DNA of 64,000 bases. Origin: an uncultured Chloroflexota bacterium (GTDB taxonomy: Bacteria; Chloroflexota; Anaerolineae; UBA4142; SHND01). This document shows positions 8,503-17,135 of the stretch, piece by piece (positions within the stretch are counted from its first letter, which is position 1; each line of letters opens with the position of its first letter). The stretch covers positions 31,428 to 95,427 of the forward strand of contig CALMZO010000256.1 of NCBI GenBank assembly GCA_937870825.1. Direction: 5' to 3'. Position numbers and translations under genes: made by a program. Below the pieces are notes generated by a model that made no database searches, had not been told where the DNA came from, and was given only the letters and a program-made list of their open reading frames with translations.

Positions 8503-9105
8503 ATGAATCCGATTCTGCGTGATTTTCCTGACCGGTTTGAAACCGAACGTTTGTTGATTCGTGCGCCGCGGCCGGGTGATGGACCGATGGTGTACGAAGC
8601 GGTGATGGAATCGCTGGAACAGTTAAAGTTGTGGATGCCGTGGGCGCATCAAGAAATGTCGCCTGAAATTCAAGAGGGCATCTCGCGGCAGATGCACGTC
8701 CATTTTCTGGCGCGCGAGGATTTGCCGCTGCGTCTTTTAATAAAAGACACCGGCGAACTCGTCGGCGGCAGCGGTCTGCATCGTTTTGATTGGGACGTGC
8801 CGCGTTTTGAAATTGGCTATTGGGTGCGAACCAAATTTGAGGGACAGGGTTATATTACAGAAGCCGTCATTGGCATTGCAAATTTCGCTTTTGAAAAATT
8901 GTTCGCGGAACGCGTCGAAATTCGCATGGACGAAAACAACACGCGCAGTTGGCGCGTCGCCGAGCGCACGGGATTTACACTGGAAGGTGTTTTGCGAAAC
9001 GAGGCGCGCGCGGTAGACGGGAAATTACGAAATACGCGCGTGTATTCGATGATTCGCGCGGAATGGCTGGAGAAGAACACAAGACGCACGACGAACGACG
9101 AATGA
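8503..9105 (+). CDS. GNAT family N-acetyltransferase (RimJ/RimL-like)
   Basis: A 200-residue acetyltransferase transferring acetyl from acetyl-CoA to an amine. Seen are FETERLLIRAPRPGDG at the start, ELVGGSGLHRFDW (beta4), EIGYWVRTKFEGQGYITEA (the acetyl-CoA loop in its RimJ/RimL form) and ARTRSWRVAERTGF-like NTRSWRVAERTGF. The ATG at 8503 gives the family N-terminus; an earlier ATG at 8452 lies in the repeat and is rejected. The last residues (RRTTNDE) are encoded by another heptad repeat that runs past the stop. The substrate is not predictable. Confidence 0.8.
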   Translation: MNPILRDFPDRFETERLLIRAPRPGDGPMVYEAVMESLEQLKLWMPWAHQEMSPEIQEGISRQMHVHFLAREDLPLRLLIKDTGELVGGSGLHRFDWDVPRFEIGYWVRTKFEGQGYITEAVIGIANFAFEKLFAERVEIRMDENNTRSWRVAERTGFTLEGVLRNEARAVDGKLRNTRVYSMIRAEWLEKNTRRTTNDE

Positions 9106-9148
9106 GATTCGACTTTTATTCGTCCTTTGTCGTTCGTCGTCCGTCGTT
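9076..9148. repeat. Heptad-type repeats in inverted arrangement
   Basis: ACGACGAACGACGAA ends the acetyltransferase gene. TTCGTC...GTCGTTCGTCGTCCGTCGT follows about 15 bases later as the approximate reverse complement, forming a potential hairpin up to the start of the next gene. Confidence 0.6.
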
Positions 9149-10183
9149 ATGAAGGCAAACATTTTCTACAAACGCGGTGATTTGGATGTATTGCAGTATC
9201 AAGATGTTGATGAGCCAAAATTAAACGCGGGCGAAATTTTAATTCGCGTGCGGGCGTGCGGCGTGAATCATTTGGACATTTATACGCGCGAAGGTTCGCA
9301 CGGGGTCAAAGCACCCCTGCCCCATATCGGCGGACTTGAACCGTCGGGCGAAATCGCGGCGCTCGGCGCGGGCGTGTACGACTGGCAAGTCGGCGAACGC
9401 GTTCTCGTCGGCGCGTTCACGTCGGATGGGACGTGCGAATTTTGTTTGGCGGGGCATGACAATTTGTGCGCGAATCGAAAAATTGTCGGCGTACAAGTGG
9501 ACGGCGGTTTCGCCGAGTATGTCAAAATTCCAGCGAGCGCGGCTGTCCGTTTGCCTGAAAACATTTCGTTCGTCGAAGCATCCGCGATTCCTGCCGCGTT
9601 CGGAACGGCGTGGCACATGTTGAATTTTCGCGCAAAAGTAAAAGCGGGCGAATGGGTTTTGGTGCTCGCGGTGGGTTCGGGCGTCGGCAGCGCGGCAGTC
9701 CAAGTCGCAAGACATCTTGGCGCGCGCGTGATTGCGACGTCGAGTTCGGATGACAAATTAGAGATGGCGAAACAATGGGGCGCGGATGCGGTTATCAATT
9801 ACAGCAAGCATCCGAATTTTCAACATGAGGTTCGCAACATTACGAATGGGCGCATGGTGGACGTGGTGTTTGAGCATGTGGGACAAACAACGTGGAAATC
9901 TTCCATCGCCTCACTGCGTTACACGGGGCGCTTGGTGACGTGCGGCGGCTCGTCGGGACGCTGGGGCGAGACGGACATCTGGGGAGTGTTTTGGCAGCAA
10001 CTAACACTGCTCGGCTCGAACGGCTGCACGCATCGCGAATTTTATCAAGTGCTCGATTTGTACGCGCAAGGAAAATTTCGCGCGGTGATTGACCGCACGT
10101 TTCCATTGGCGGAATTAAAAGACGCGCAGAGACATTTGATTGAGCGCAAGCAATTTGGAAAAGTGGTGGTTGTGCCTGAATAG
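9149..10183 (+). CDS. Zinc-type medium-chain dehydrogenase / quinone oxidoreductase
   Basis: A 344-residue MDR-family NAD(P)H-dependent oxidoreductase. The GroES-like half has [11 protein letters not shown] and three Cys of the structural-zinc lobe (CEFC and LC near residues 91-101). The usual catalytic-site GHE is replaced by GGLEPSGE. The Rossmann half has [26 protein letters not shown]. The sequence is intermediate between alcohol dehydrogenases and quinone oxidoreductases, so the substrate is uncertain. The ATG follows a repeat hairpin directly with no clear ribosome-binding site. Confidence 0.8.
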   Translation: MKANIFYKRGDLDVLQYQDVDEPKLNAGEILIRVRACGVNHLDIYTREGSHGVKAPLPHIGGLEPSGEIAALGAGVYDWQVGERVLVGAFTSDGTCEFCLAGHDNLCANRKIVGVQVDGGFAEYVKIPASAAVRLPENISFVEASAIPAAFGTAWHMLNFRAKVKAGEWVLVLAVGSGVGSAAVQVARHLGARVIATSSSDDKLEMAKQWGADAVINYSKHPNFQHEVRNITNGRMVDVVFEHVGQTTWKSSIASLRYTGRLVTCGGSSGRWGETDIWGVFWQQLTLLGSNGCTHREFYQVLDLYAQGKFRAVIDRTFPLAELKDAQRHLIERKQFGKVVVVPE

Positions 10184-10230
10184 ATGACGGGTGTAGAATC
10201 ACTGTTGCAGTGGGAATGGAGAGGACGAAC

Positions 10231-10806
10231 ATGATTCAAACCGCAACACCAATCTCGAAACGGCGTCGCGTTCATTTGTGGACGTATGATGAAATGTCGG
10301 CGAAATTACCAGAGACAAATCAACCCATTGAACTTTGGGATGGAGAACTCGTTATGGGTGACGCGCCAACACCGAAACATCAAGCATCTGTCGGCGAACT
10401 TTTTGTCGCACTGCGTAATTTCGTCAAAGCAAACAAATTGGGGCGAGTGTTTCCTTCTCCAATTGATGTCGTTCTTTCGCAGCGACGCGTTGTTCAACCC
10501 GATATCGTCTTTGTTTCCATTGCGAAACAATCCATCATCCAAGACGCCATTCGCGGCGTTCCCGACCTCGTTGTCGAAATTATTTCCACGGGCAGTTGGC
10601 GGCGCGATACGATTGACAAACGCGCGTTGTATCAGCAACATGGCGTACAAGAGTACTGGATTGTTGACCCCGAAGCCGCGAGTGTTGAAGTGTTGACATT
10701 AAAGGACGGCGAGTTTCAATTGCTTGGACGTTTTGGCAAAACGCAAACCGCGCGTTCGGCGTTGCTGAAAGGGTTCAAGATTCGCGTCGCGGATATTTTG
10801 GAATAA
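10231..10806 (+). CDS. Uma2 family (DUF820) PD-(D/E)XK-like protein
   Basis: A 191-residue protein with the Uma2 pattern: [34 protein letters not shown], then [40 protein letters not shown]. The residues PDLVVEI and the following K/Y match the restriction-endonuclease-like core. Such proteins are common in Cyanobacteria and Chloroflexota; their role is not established. GGAGAGGA lies 5-13 bases before the ATG at 10231, so the ATG at 10210 is rejected. It is a single gene ended by a terminator. Confidence 0.85.
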   Translation: MIQTATPISKRRRVHLWTYDEMSAKLPETNQPIELWDGELVMGDAPTPKHQASVGELFVALRNFVKANKLGRVFPSPIDVVLSQRRVVQPDIVFVSIAKQSIIQDAIRGVPDLVVEIISTGSWRRDTIDKRALYQQHGVQEYWIVDPEAASVEVLTLKDGEFQLLGRFGKTQTARSALLKGFKIRVADILE

Positions 10807-10849
10807 AGATTCATTATGAAATTGCAGAACGCGCGCACGCCGCAAAAAG

Positions 10850-10882
10850 ACCTCTGAGAAATAGCCAGAGGTTTTCTTTTTT
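10850..10882 (+). terminator. Rho-independent terminator after the Uma2 gene
   Basis: ACCTCTG and CAGAGGT form the stem around a 9-base loop, followed by TTTTCTTTTTTTT. Confidence 0.8.
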
Positions 10883-10891
10883 TTCTTGTGC

Positions 10892-10897
10892 TACAAT
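10892..10897 (+). promoter_or_regulatory. -10 box (TACAAT) for the M50-like protease gene
   Basis: TACAAT with an upstream TGC lies directly behind the terminator and 48 bases before the GTG start. No good -35 is seen, so it would act as an extended -10 promoter. Confidence 0.4.
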
Positions 10898-10945
10898 TCC
10901 CTCACGAGTCACCTGTCACCTTACCGCTTTGCAAAGGAGTCGCGC

Positions 10946-11578
10946 GTGGCATCCATCCCACTTGAACCGCGTGTACTTGCCAATCAACGGTTGCATTGGA
11001 ATCGTCTCGAAACGCTTTGGCAAATTCTGCCGCACGCGCTCGTGCTTCTCATTTTCATCGTTGGCGCATTTTTCGCGCACGAATTGGGACACGCCCTCGT
11101 CGCGCAATTTTTCGGCGCGCGCGTCGTCATGTTTAATGTGTTGGGCATGCAGTGGTATCCGAAATTGGAATGGATGCCGCAATTCGGTTTTGGCGGCTAT
11201 GTGTACTGGTTCGCGCCGGTGAATTTAACGAATCATCGCTTGATTATGCTGTCAGGTTCGACGACGATGCTCCTTGTTTCGATTGCGGCAGTCAGCGCAT
11301 TGAGTCTTTTGCCGCTGCGCGCGTGGACGCGCACGGCATGTATCGTGATGTCGTTGTATTTCTTGGACGGGCTTTTCAAGATTCTGCCGGTTCTTGGCTG
11401 GATGCCGTTGGGATGGAATAGTCGTTTTACCCGTTCATTTTCCGAAGCGTACTTTGCCGCCGTGGGCTTGGGCATTTCGCGCGAAATATACATTGCCGCG
11501 ATTTTTGTTTCTTCCGCGTTGATTCTCATTCTGCTCGCGCGCGCCCTCACGCGTTCGCGCACAACCGCGCGCCTTTGA
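10946..11578 (+). CDS. Membrane metalloprotease-like protein (M50-like, HExxH)
   Basis: A 210-residue integral membrane protein. A hydrophobic segment (about 28-45) runs directly into the zinc motif HELGH (His45, Glu46, His49). Four or more further hydrophobic segments follow, and LDG within YFLDGLFKILP resembles the second M50 motif. The GTG start is chosen because AAAGGAG lies 7 bases upstream. It may cleave within membranes, but the second-motif match is weak and catalytic activity is not certain. No partner gene is adjacent. Confidence 0.65.
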   Translation: MASIPLEPRVLANQRLHWNRLETLWQILPHALVLLIFIVGAFFAHELGHALVAQFFGARVVMFNVLGMQWYPKLEWMPQFGFGGYVYWFAPVNLTNHRLIMLSGSTTMLLVSIAAVSALSLLPLRAWTRTACIVMSLYFLDGLFKILPVLGWMPLGWNSRFTRSFSEAYFAAVGLGISREIYIAAIFVSSALILILLARALTRSRTTARL

Positions 11579-11604
11579 AATTCAACAGAAAAAAAGTGTA
11601 GGAT

Positions 11605-13215
11605 ATGTCCATTCTCCATTCGCATCTCAATACAAACAGTCCAGAGTTTCAAGCCAACGCGGAATTTCACCGCGCGCTCGCGCAAGAATTACGCGCGCGT
11701 CTCGACGCCGCGCGTCAAGGCGGGGGTGAAAAATATCGCGCGCGGCATGAGGCGCAAGGCAAAATTTTCGTGCGTGAACGCATTGACCGCTTGCTCGACG
11801 ACGGTTCGCCGTTTTTGGAACTGTCGCCGCTTGCGGCTTTTGAAGTGTATGACGACGAAACGCCGAGCGCGGGAATTGTCACGGGCATCGGGCGCGTGAG
11901 CGGGCAGCAAGTGCTGATTGTGGCAAACGACGCGACAGTGAAAGGCGGTTCGTACTATCCACTCACGGTGAAAAAACATTTGCGCGCGCAAGAAATCGCG
12001 CAAGAAAATTTTTTGCCGTGCATTTATCTCGTGGACTCGGGCGGCGCGTTTTTGCCGTTGCAGGACCAAGTGTTTCCCGACGCCGACCATTTCGGCAAAA
12101 TTTTTTACAATCAAGCGCGCATGAGCGCGTTGGGCATTCCGCAAATCGCGGTGGTCATGGGTTCGTGTACCGCAGGCGGCGCGTACGTTCCCGCAATGAG
12201 CGATGAAACCATTATTGTGCGCGGAACAGGGACCATTTTTCTCGGCGGTCCGCCATTGGTCAAAGCCGCGACGGGCGAAGTTGTCACCGCCGATGAATTG
12301 GGCGGCGCGGATGTGCATACGCGCAAAAGCGGCGTGGCTGACCATTTCGCAGAAGACGACGAACACGCGCTGGAACTCGCGCGCGGAATTGTGGAAACGC
12401 TAAATCGTCAAACGCAATTGTCCGTCACCGTCGAACCACCCGAAGAACCTCTTTACGACGCGCGCGAAATGTATGGAATTTTGCCGCGCAGTTTTCGCGA
12501 AGCGTACGATGTGCGTGAAATGATTGCGCGCCTTGTGGATGGTTCGCGTTTTCGTGAATTCAAAGCGCGGTACGGCACGACACTCGTGTGCGGTTTCGCG
12601 CGCATTCACGGTTATCCCGTCGGCATCATTGCAAACAACGGCGTACTGTTTTCCGAGAGTGCGCTCAAGGGAACGCACTTTATCGAATTGTGTTCGCAGC
12701 GCGGCATTCCCCTTTTGTTTTTGCAAAACATCACGGGCTTTATGGTGGGCAAACAGTACGAGGCGGGCGGCATCGCCAAAGACGGCGCGAAATTGGTGAA
12801 CGCGGTGAGCAACGCGTCCGTTCCAAAACTCACCATTATCGTCGGCGGCTCGTTCGGCGCGGGCAATTACGGCATGGCGGGACGCGCGTATCAACCGCGT
12901 TTTTTGTGGATGTACCCGAACGCGCGCATTTCCGTGATGGGCGGCGAACAAGCGGCGAACGTTTTGCTCACGATTAAACAAGAACAACTCGAACGCGAAG
13001 GCAAAGCATTGTTGAACGCGCAAGAACAGCAAGAATTCATGCGTCCGATTTTGGAAAAATACGAACACGAAGGCAGCCCGTACTATTCCACCGCGCGCTT
13101 GTGGGATGACGGCGTGATTGACCCTGCGGATACGCGAAAGGTGTTGGCGCTCGCGTTGAGCGTTGTCTTGAACGCGCCGCCGGTGAAAAATAATTTTGGC
13201 GTGTTTCGCATGTAG
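11605..13215 (+). CDS. mccB: Acyl-CoA carboxylase carboxyltransferase, methylcrotonyl-CoA carboxylase beta type
   Basis: A 536-residue carboxyltransferase that moves CO2 from carboxybiotin to an acyl-Co[17 protein letters not shown] and [14 protein letters not shown] are characteristic of 3-methylcrotonyl-CoA carboxylase beta and close relatives (geranyl-CoA carboxylase). [19 protein letters not shown] in the second half supports the same group. The length matches the family. The cognate biotin carboxylase and biotin carrier follow as separate genes, and a branched-chain 2-oxoacid dehydrogenase elsewhere in the window fits a role in leucine catabolism. Geranyl-CoA as substrate cannot be excluded. 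Confidence 0.88.
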   Translation: MSILHSHLNTNSPEFQANAEFHRALAQELRARLDAARQGGGEKYRARHEAQGKIFVRERIDRLLDDGSPFLELSPLAAFEVYDDETPSAGIVTGIGRVSGQQVLIVANDATVKGGSYYPLTVKKHLRAQEIAQENFLPCIYLVDSGGAFLPLQDQVFPDADHFGKIFYNQARMSALGIPQIAVVMGSCTAGGAYVPAMSDETIIVRGTGTIFLGGPPLVKAATGEVVTADELGGADVHTRKSGVADHFAEDDEHALELARGIVETLNRQTQLSVTVEPPEEPLYDAREMYGILPRSFREAYDVREMIARLVDGSRFREFKARYGTTLVCGFARIHGYPVGIIANNGVLFSESALKGTHFIELCSQRGIPLLFLQNITGFMVGKQYEAGGIAKDGAKLVNAVSNASVPKLTIIVGGSFGAGNYGMAGRAYQPRFLWMYPNARISVMGGEQAANVLLTIKQEQLEREGKALLNAQEQQEFMRPILEKYEHEGSPYYSTARLWDDGVIDPADTRKVLALALSVVLNAPPVKNNFGVFRM

Positions 13216-13397
13216 GTGTTCGAATATCACACAAGGACAGAGGCGCGAACCAACCCGAGAGGACTTTATCATTCGGCTATTGAAAATTTGATGCTTTGGG
13301 CTGCCGTAAAAAGGCGCAGGGTGATGTTTCAAAAATTTTATTCCAAGAATCCTGCGCCCACACTCGAACAACCAAGCGAGTTGGCATTACGCGAAAA

Positions 13398-15014
13398 ATG
13401 AAATTCAAAAAAATCCTCATTGCCAATCGCGGCGAAATTGCGGTACGCATCATGCGCGCGTGCCGCGAGATGAATATCGCGACTGTCGCCGTCTATTCCG
13501 ACGTAGACCGCGCGGCGTTGCACACGCGCGTCGCGGATGAAGCGATTTCCATCGGCGCGCCGCCGCCGCGCGAGTCGTATTTGAACATTGAAAAAATTAT
13601 TGACGCGGCAAAAAAAACGAATGCCGACGCGATTCATCCCGGGTATGGCTTTCTCGCCGAAAATGCCGAGTTCGCGCAGGCGGTGAATGACGCGGGGATT
13701 GTGTTTATCGGACCGTCGCCGTTTTCAATTCGCGCGATGGGCGATAAAGCGGAGGCGCGCGCGCGCATGATGGCGAGCGGCGTGCCGGTGGTGCCGGGTT
13801 TTCAAGATGCGGACGACGATGAAGCGTTGGCGCGCGCAGCACGCGAACTTGGTTTTCCGGTTTTGATTAAAGCGGCGGCGGGCGGCGGAGGAAAAGCGAT
13901 GCGCGTTGTGCATGAGGCGCTGGAATTTTCGGAATCGCTTGCCGGCGCGCGGCGGGAGGCGCTGAACGCGTTTGGCGACGCGCGCGTGATTTTGGAAAGG
14001 TATGTTGAGAACGCGCGGCACATCGAGTTTCAAATTCTCGCGGATAAATTTGGCAACACCATTCATTTGTTTGAACGCGAGTGTTCGATTCAGCGAAGGC
14101 ATCAGAAAATTATTGAAGAGACGCCGTCCCCTTTGCTTGACCCTTCGACAAGCTCAGGGCTGCGCGAAAAAATGGGCAACGCCGCAGTCGCCGCCGCGCG
14201 CGCGGTGAATTATGAAAACGCGGGAACGATTGAATTTATTGTTGACCCTGAAACGCGCGAATTTTATTTTTTGGAAATGAATACGCGCTTGCAGGTAGAG
14301 CATCCGATTACAGAAGTGACGACGGGACCGGATATTGTGAAATGGCAATTGCGAATTGCGAATGGGGAACAGTTAGTAATGAACAGTCATCAGTCATCAG
14401 CAACCGGTCTCCAGTCCCTCGACTTTGCTCGGGCCAAGTCTCCAGTCTCCACGAATCAACGCGGACATGCGCTCGAGTGCCGCATTTATGCCGAAGACCC
14501 GTCAAATCATTTTCTGCCGTCCACAGGACGCGTGTTGGCTTTGGAGTTGCCGAACATGCCGGGCGTGCGCGCGGATTCGGGGATTGCGACGGGCGACGAG
14601 GTGAGCGCGTTTTATGACCCGCTGCTGGTGAAATTGATTGCGCAAGCGGAAACCCGCGACGCGGCGATTGCGAAAATGCAAACCGCGCTGCGTGAATTTG
14701 TTTTGCTCGGTGTGACGACGAATGTGGAATTTTTGCAAGCCGTGTTATCGCATCCGACCTTTCGCGCGGGCGCGGCGACGACGCGGTTTATTGAAAGTGA
14801 AATGCAATACCTGGGACGGACGACGGAGGACGAACGACGGAGGACGAACGATGAACGACGGAGGACGGGATTAATTGCGGCAGCATTGATGGAATTGTTG
14901 GAGAAGAAGAGTGCAAGTGTCGAGGTATCGAATGTCAACGACCCGTATAGTCCTTGGAGAAACACGAATCAGTTTCGCGGGGGAGAGGAATGCCAGCGGA
15001 TAAAAAGCGGATAA
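13398..15014 (+). CDS. Biotin carboxylase subunit of acyl-CoA carboxylase, with repeat-derived insertions
   Basis: A 538-residue ATP-dependent biotin carboxylase. KKILIANRGEIAVRIMRACRE at the start, HPGYGFLAENAEFA, the ATP-grasp loop KAAAGGGGKAMRVV, FLEMNTRLQVEHPITE and RGHALECRIYAEDP are all present. The true start is the ATG at 13398 (family N-terminus); upstream in-frame codons are not supported. The protein is longer than the usual 450 residues. Repeat sequences are translated in frame at about residues 248-254 (a CCCTTCGACAAGCTCAGGG element), 325-352 (heptads, just before RGHALECR) and 472-491 (Arg/Glu/Asp-rich). It lacks the biotinyl domain, which is the next gene. Confidence 0.88.
   Translation: MKFKKILIANRGEIAVRIMRACREMNIATVAVYSDVDRAALHTRVADEAISIGAPPPRESYLNIEKIIDAAKKTNADAIHPGYGFLAENAEFAQAVNDAGIVFIGPSPFSIRAMGDKAEARARMMASGVPVVPGFQDADDDEALARAARELGFPVLIKAAAGGGGKAMRVVHEALEFSESLAGARREALNAFGDARVILERYVENARHIEFQILADKFGNTIHLFERECSIQRRHQKIIEETPSPLLDPSTSSGLREKMGNAAVAAARAVNYENAGTIEFIVDPETREFYFLEMNTRLQVEHPITEVTTGPDIVKWQLRIANGEQLVMNSHQSSATGLQSLDFARAKSPVSTNQRGHALECRIYAEDPSNHFLPSTGRVLALELPNMPGVRADSGIATGDEVSAFYDPLLVKLIAQAETRDAAIAKMQTALREFVLLGVTTNVEFLQAVLSHPTFRAGAATTRFIESEMQYLGRTTEDERRRTNDERRRTGLIAAALMELLEKKSASVEVSNVNDPYSPWRNTNQFRGGEECQRIKSG
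14141..14159. repeat. REP-like element inside the biotin carboxylase gene
   Basis: CCCTTCGACAAGCTCAGGG, an imperfect palindrome (CCCT...AGGG), sits in frame after PSPLLD. Similar short elements are known to be scattered through many bacterial genomes. A related shorter version (CCTCGACTTTGCTCGGG) lies at 14417-14433. Confidence 0.55.
14371..14452. repeat. Heptad-type repeats inside the biotin carboxylase gene
   Basis: Copies of CAGTCAT and CCAGTCT with variants are translated in frame as an extra Ser/Gln-rich loop between GEQL and RGHALECR, where normal enzymes have only about eight residues. Confidence 0.65.
14814..14870. repeat. GACGGAGGACGAACGA-type repeats inside the biotin carboxylase gene
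   Basis: Repeated GGACGA/ACGACGG units encode DERRR and TNDERRR near the C-terminus, after the biotin carboxylase C domain. Confidence 0.6.
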
Positions 15015-15071
15015 GCGGATAGACAACACTTGGCCGTTTTCCAAATCCGTTGTCCCGCGCCGACAACAATC

Positions 15072-15578
15072 ATGAAACTCGTTTATAAACACAACGCGCA
15101 AACTAACACGCTCGACATTGAACGCGCGGGAGATGATTTTGAAATCGAAATTAACGGCGAACGCGCGCAGGTCCAAGTAATTTCGTTCGTGCCGCCGCGC
15201 GTTACATTTTTGTACAATGGCAAGATAGTTGATGCGCGCGTTGCGGACGAGGGAAAAAAACGTTGGGCGCATGTGGACGGCGCGACGTTCGTACTCGAAC
15301 GCGTGGACGCGCGAACACCGCGCGGACATTCTCACGGCGCGCGTGAGGGAACGGGTTCGGGCATTGTCGTCGCGCCGATGCCGGGACAGGTGCGCGGTGT
15401 CTTGGTGAGCGAAGGCGCGGCAGTGGCAGAAGGTCAGCCGCTCGTAATTTTGGAAGCGATGAAGATGGAGGTAAAGGTGAGCGCGCCGCATGATGGAGTC
15501 GTCGCAAGACTGTTTGTAACGCAAGGGCAGAGTGTGGAGAGAGAACAGGTATTGGGAGAGATTCAGAGTAGTCAGTAG
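15072..15578 (+). CDS. Biotin carboxyl carrier protein
   Basis: A 168-residue carrier. The C-terminal biotinyl domain (about 97-165) contains EAMKMEV with Lys131 as the biotinylation site and the mirror-image VVAPMPGQV and APHDGVV hairpins. The N-terminal 80 residues resemble the BT-like linker of methylcrotonyl/propionyl-CoA carboxylase alpha chains. Biotin carboxylase and carrier are therefore split into two genes where MCC alpha is normally one chain. The ATG at 15072 fits the domain start. The stop lies in a CAGTAAT repeat. Confidence 0.88.
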   Translation: MKLVYKHNAQTNTLDIERAGDDFEIEINGERAQVQVISFVPPRVTFLYNGKIVDARVADEGKKRWAHVDGATFVLERVDARTPRGHSHGAREGTGSGIVVAPMPGQVRGVLVSEGAAVAEGQPLVILEAMKMEVKVSAPHDGVVARLFVTQGQSVEREQVLGEIQSSQ

Positions 15579-15629
15579 TCAGTAATCAGTAATCAGCAAT
15601 CAGACTGAACACTGATTACTGATTGCGGT
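15562..15629. repeat. CAGTAAT heptad repeats with an inverted copy
   Basis: CAGTAGTCAGTAATCAG and following copies run through the stop codon of the carrier gene; ACTGATTACTGATT follows as the reverse complement. It could form a stem between the carrier and MaoC genes. Confidence 0.65.
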
Positions 15630-15646
15630 TCACTGTCCACCGGACA

Positions 15647-16111
15647 ATGACACACGGAAAATATTTTCAAGAGTTGAATGTCGGCGACAAATTTTTGCAT
15701 GACCAACGCCGCACGATTACGGAAATGGACAATGTGTTGTTTTGCGCGTTGACGATGAATGACCAGCCGCTGCACATTGACGCCGAGTTTGCAAAAGGCA
15801 CACAATTCGGGCAGCGCGTCGTCAACGGAATTTTTGTGCTGGGGCTCGTCGTCGGACTTTCGGTCAGTGGTTTGAGTGAGGGGACGATTGTGGCGAATTT
15901 GAGTTTTGAAAATGTGTTGCAACCGAATCCGGTTTTCCACGGCGATACGATTTCGTGCGAGACGGAAATTTTGGAGAAACGCGAATCGAAAACAAAAAGT
16001 GACAGGGGCGTTGTGAAATTGAAACATCTTGGACGCAAGCAAGATGGAACAATTGTGTGTGAGTGTACGCGGATGGTGATGTTTCGGAGACGAATGACGA
16101 ATGACGAATGA
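15647..16111 (+). CDS. MaoC family enoyl-CoA hydratase-like protein
   Basis: A 154-residue single hot-dog domain protein. FQELNVGDKF, the catalytic-type segment NDQPLHIDAEFA (Asp/His pair of the MaoC hydratases) and NGIFVLGLVVGL match MaoC dehydratases, which add water to enoyl-CoA thioesters. It is sandwiched between the carboxylase genes and a CitE-like lyase, so it may hydrate the carboxylated enoyl-CoA. The last residues (RRRMTNDE) come from a GACGAAT repeat, and the next gene starts within or just after that repeat. Confidence 0.82.
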   Translation: MTHGKYFQELNVGDKFLHDQRRTITEMDNVLFCALTMNDQPLHIDAEFAKGTQFGQRVVNGIFVLGLVVGLSVSGLSEGTIVANLSFENVLQPNPVFHGDTISCETEILEKRESKTKSDRGVVKLKHLGRKQDGTIVCECTRMVMFRRRMTNDE

Positions 16112-16115
16112 CAGA
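16088..16115. repeat. GACGAAT heptad repeats at the maoC/citE-like boundary
   Basis: Three and a half perfect copies of GACGAAT span the stop codon of the MaoC gene. Confidence 0.75.
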
Positions 16116-16121
16116 CAACAA

Positions 16122-16991
16122 ATGCGCGCGCGGCGATGTGTTTTGTACGTGCCCGGCAGCGACACGCGCAAAATGGAAAAGGCAGTGACGCTCGGCGCGG
16201 ATTGCGTGTGTTTTGATTTGGAAGACGGGGTTGCGTCGAGTCAAAAAGAAAACGCGCGTCCGCTGGTGGCGAACGCGCTGCGCGATTTGAATTTTGGCGC
16301 GAGTGAAAGATTGGCGCGCATCAATGCGATTGGTTCGGGCATGGCGGAAGAGGATTTGGAGTTTGTCGTGCCTGCGCGTCCCGATGCCATTGTGATTCCC
16401 AAAGTGGGTGACGCGGAACAGGTGAAATGGGTGAGTGACAAGATTGGAGAACTGGAGACGAGAGACTCGATAGAGCTTGGGACCATCGGGTTGATTGGAA
16501 TGATTGAGAGTGCGCGCGGGCTGCTGAATTTGCGCGATATTGTTTCCGCCGACGCGCGGTTGCAGGCATTGATTTTTGGGGCGGAAGATTACGCGGCGGA
16601 TGTGGGCGCGACGCGCACGCGCGAGGGCATGGAGGTCTTGTACGCGCGCAGCGCGATTGTTGCCGCGTGCGCGGCGTTCGGCTTGCAGGCGATTGATTTG
16701 TTGTATTTGGATTTTCGTGACGCCGAAGGGTTGCGCGCAGAAGCAACACGCGGCGCGCAACTCGGTTACGCGGGGATGCAGGTGATTCATCCGAATCAGG
16801 TGCCAATCGTGCAAGCGGTGTTTTCGCCGAGCGCCGATGCAATTGCGAACGCGCAACGTATTGTGGATGCGGCGCGCGAAAAATTACGAGAAGGGCGCGG
16901 CGCGTTCGCCTTGGACAACAAGATGGTGGACATGCCGGTCATCAAAGCGGCGGAGAGGGTGTTGGCGCGGGCGGGGATAAAGAGAGATTAG
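16122..16991 (+). CDS. HpcH/HpaI (CitE-like) CoA-ester lyase
   Basis: A 289-residue TIM-barrel lyase. RRCVLYVPGSDTRKMEKA, DCVCFDLEDGV, RINAIGSG, PDAIVIPKV, IGMIESARGLLNL, FGAEDYAADVG and GMQVIHPNQV are the conserved CitE/malyl-CoA lyase motifs, including the Mg-binding Glu and Asp. These enzymes cleave or form C-C bonds in malyl-CoA-type or citramalyl-CoA-type esters. The ATG at 16122 starts at the family N-terminus; an in-frame ATG at 16101 lies in the repeat and overlaps the MaoC gene. In this context the substrate could be a product of the MaoC step. Confidence 0.85.
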   Translation: MRARRCVLYVPGSDTRKMEKAVTLGADCVCFDLEDGVASSQKENARPLVANALRDLNFGASERLARINAIGSGMAEEDLEFVVPARPDAIVIPKVGDAEQVKWVSDKIGELETRDSIELGTIGLIGMIESARGLLNLRDIVSADARLQALIFGAEDYAADVGATRTREGMEVLYARSAIVAACAAFGLQAIDLLYLDFRDAEGLRAEATRGAQLGYAGMQVIHPNQVPIVQAVFSPSADAIANAQRIVDAAREKLREGRGAFALDNKMVDMPVIKAAERVLARAGIKRD

Positions 16992-17135
16992 AGATTGGAG
17001 ATTGAGGGATGGAGTGATGGAGTGATGGAGTGATGGAGTGATGGAGTGAGAGAGTGAACGGGTGACAAGGTGACAGGGTGATGAGCGAGAAACGCGAAAC
17101 GAGAGACGAACAACGAAAAACCAACAACGAACAAC
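16984..17135. repeat. Long tract of GGAGATT, GGAGTGAT and ACGAACAACGAA-type repeats
   Basis: GAGATTGGAGATTG is followed by five near-perfect copies of the octamer GGAGTGAT, then GGTGACAA/GGTGACAG and CGAAACGAGAGACGAAC variants. The last third is translated as the N-terminus of the FAD oxidoreductase. Confidence 0.75.

Noticed and set aside
13216..13397. Possible N-terminal extension of the biotin carboxylase or a small gene
   Set aside because: Only an in-frame extension without family similarity; a GGCGCAGG...CCTGCGCC inverted repeat with a large loop is the only structure seen.
16988..17083. Possible CRISPR array (regular GGAGTGAT copies)
   Set aside because: Units of 7-8 bp without spacers and no cas genes; it belongs to the heptad/octad repeat family.
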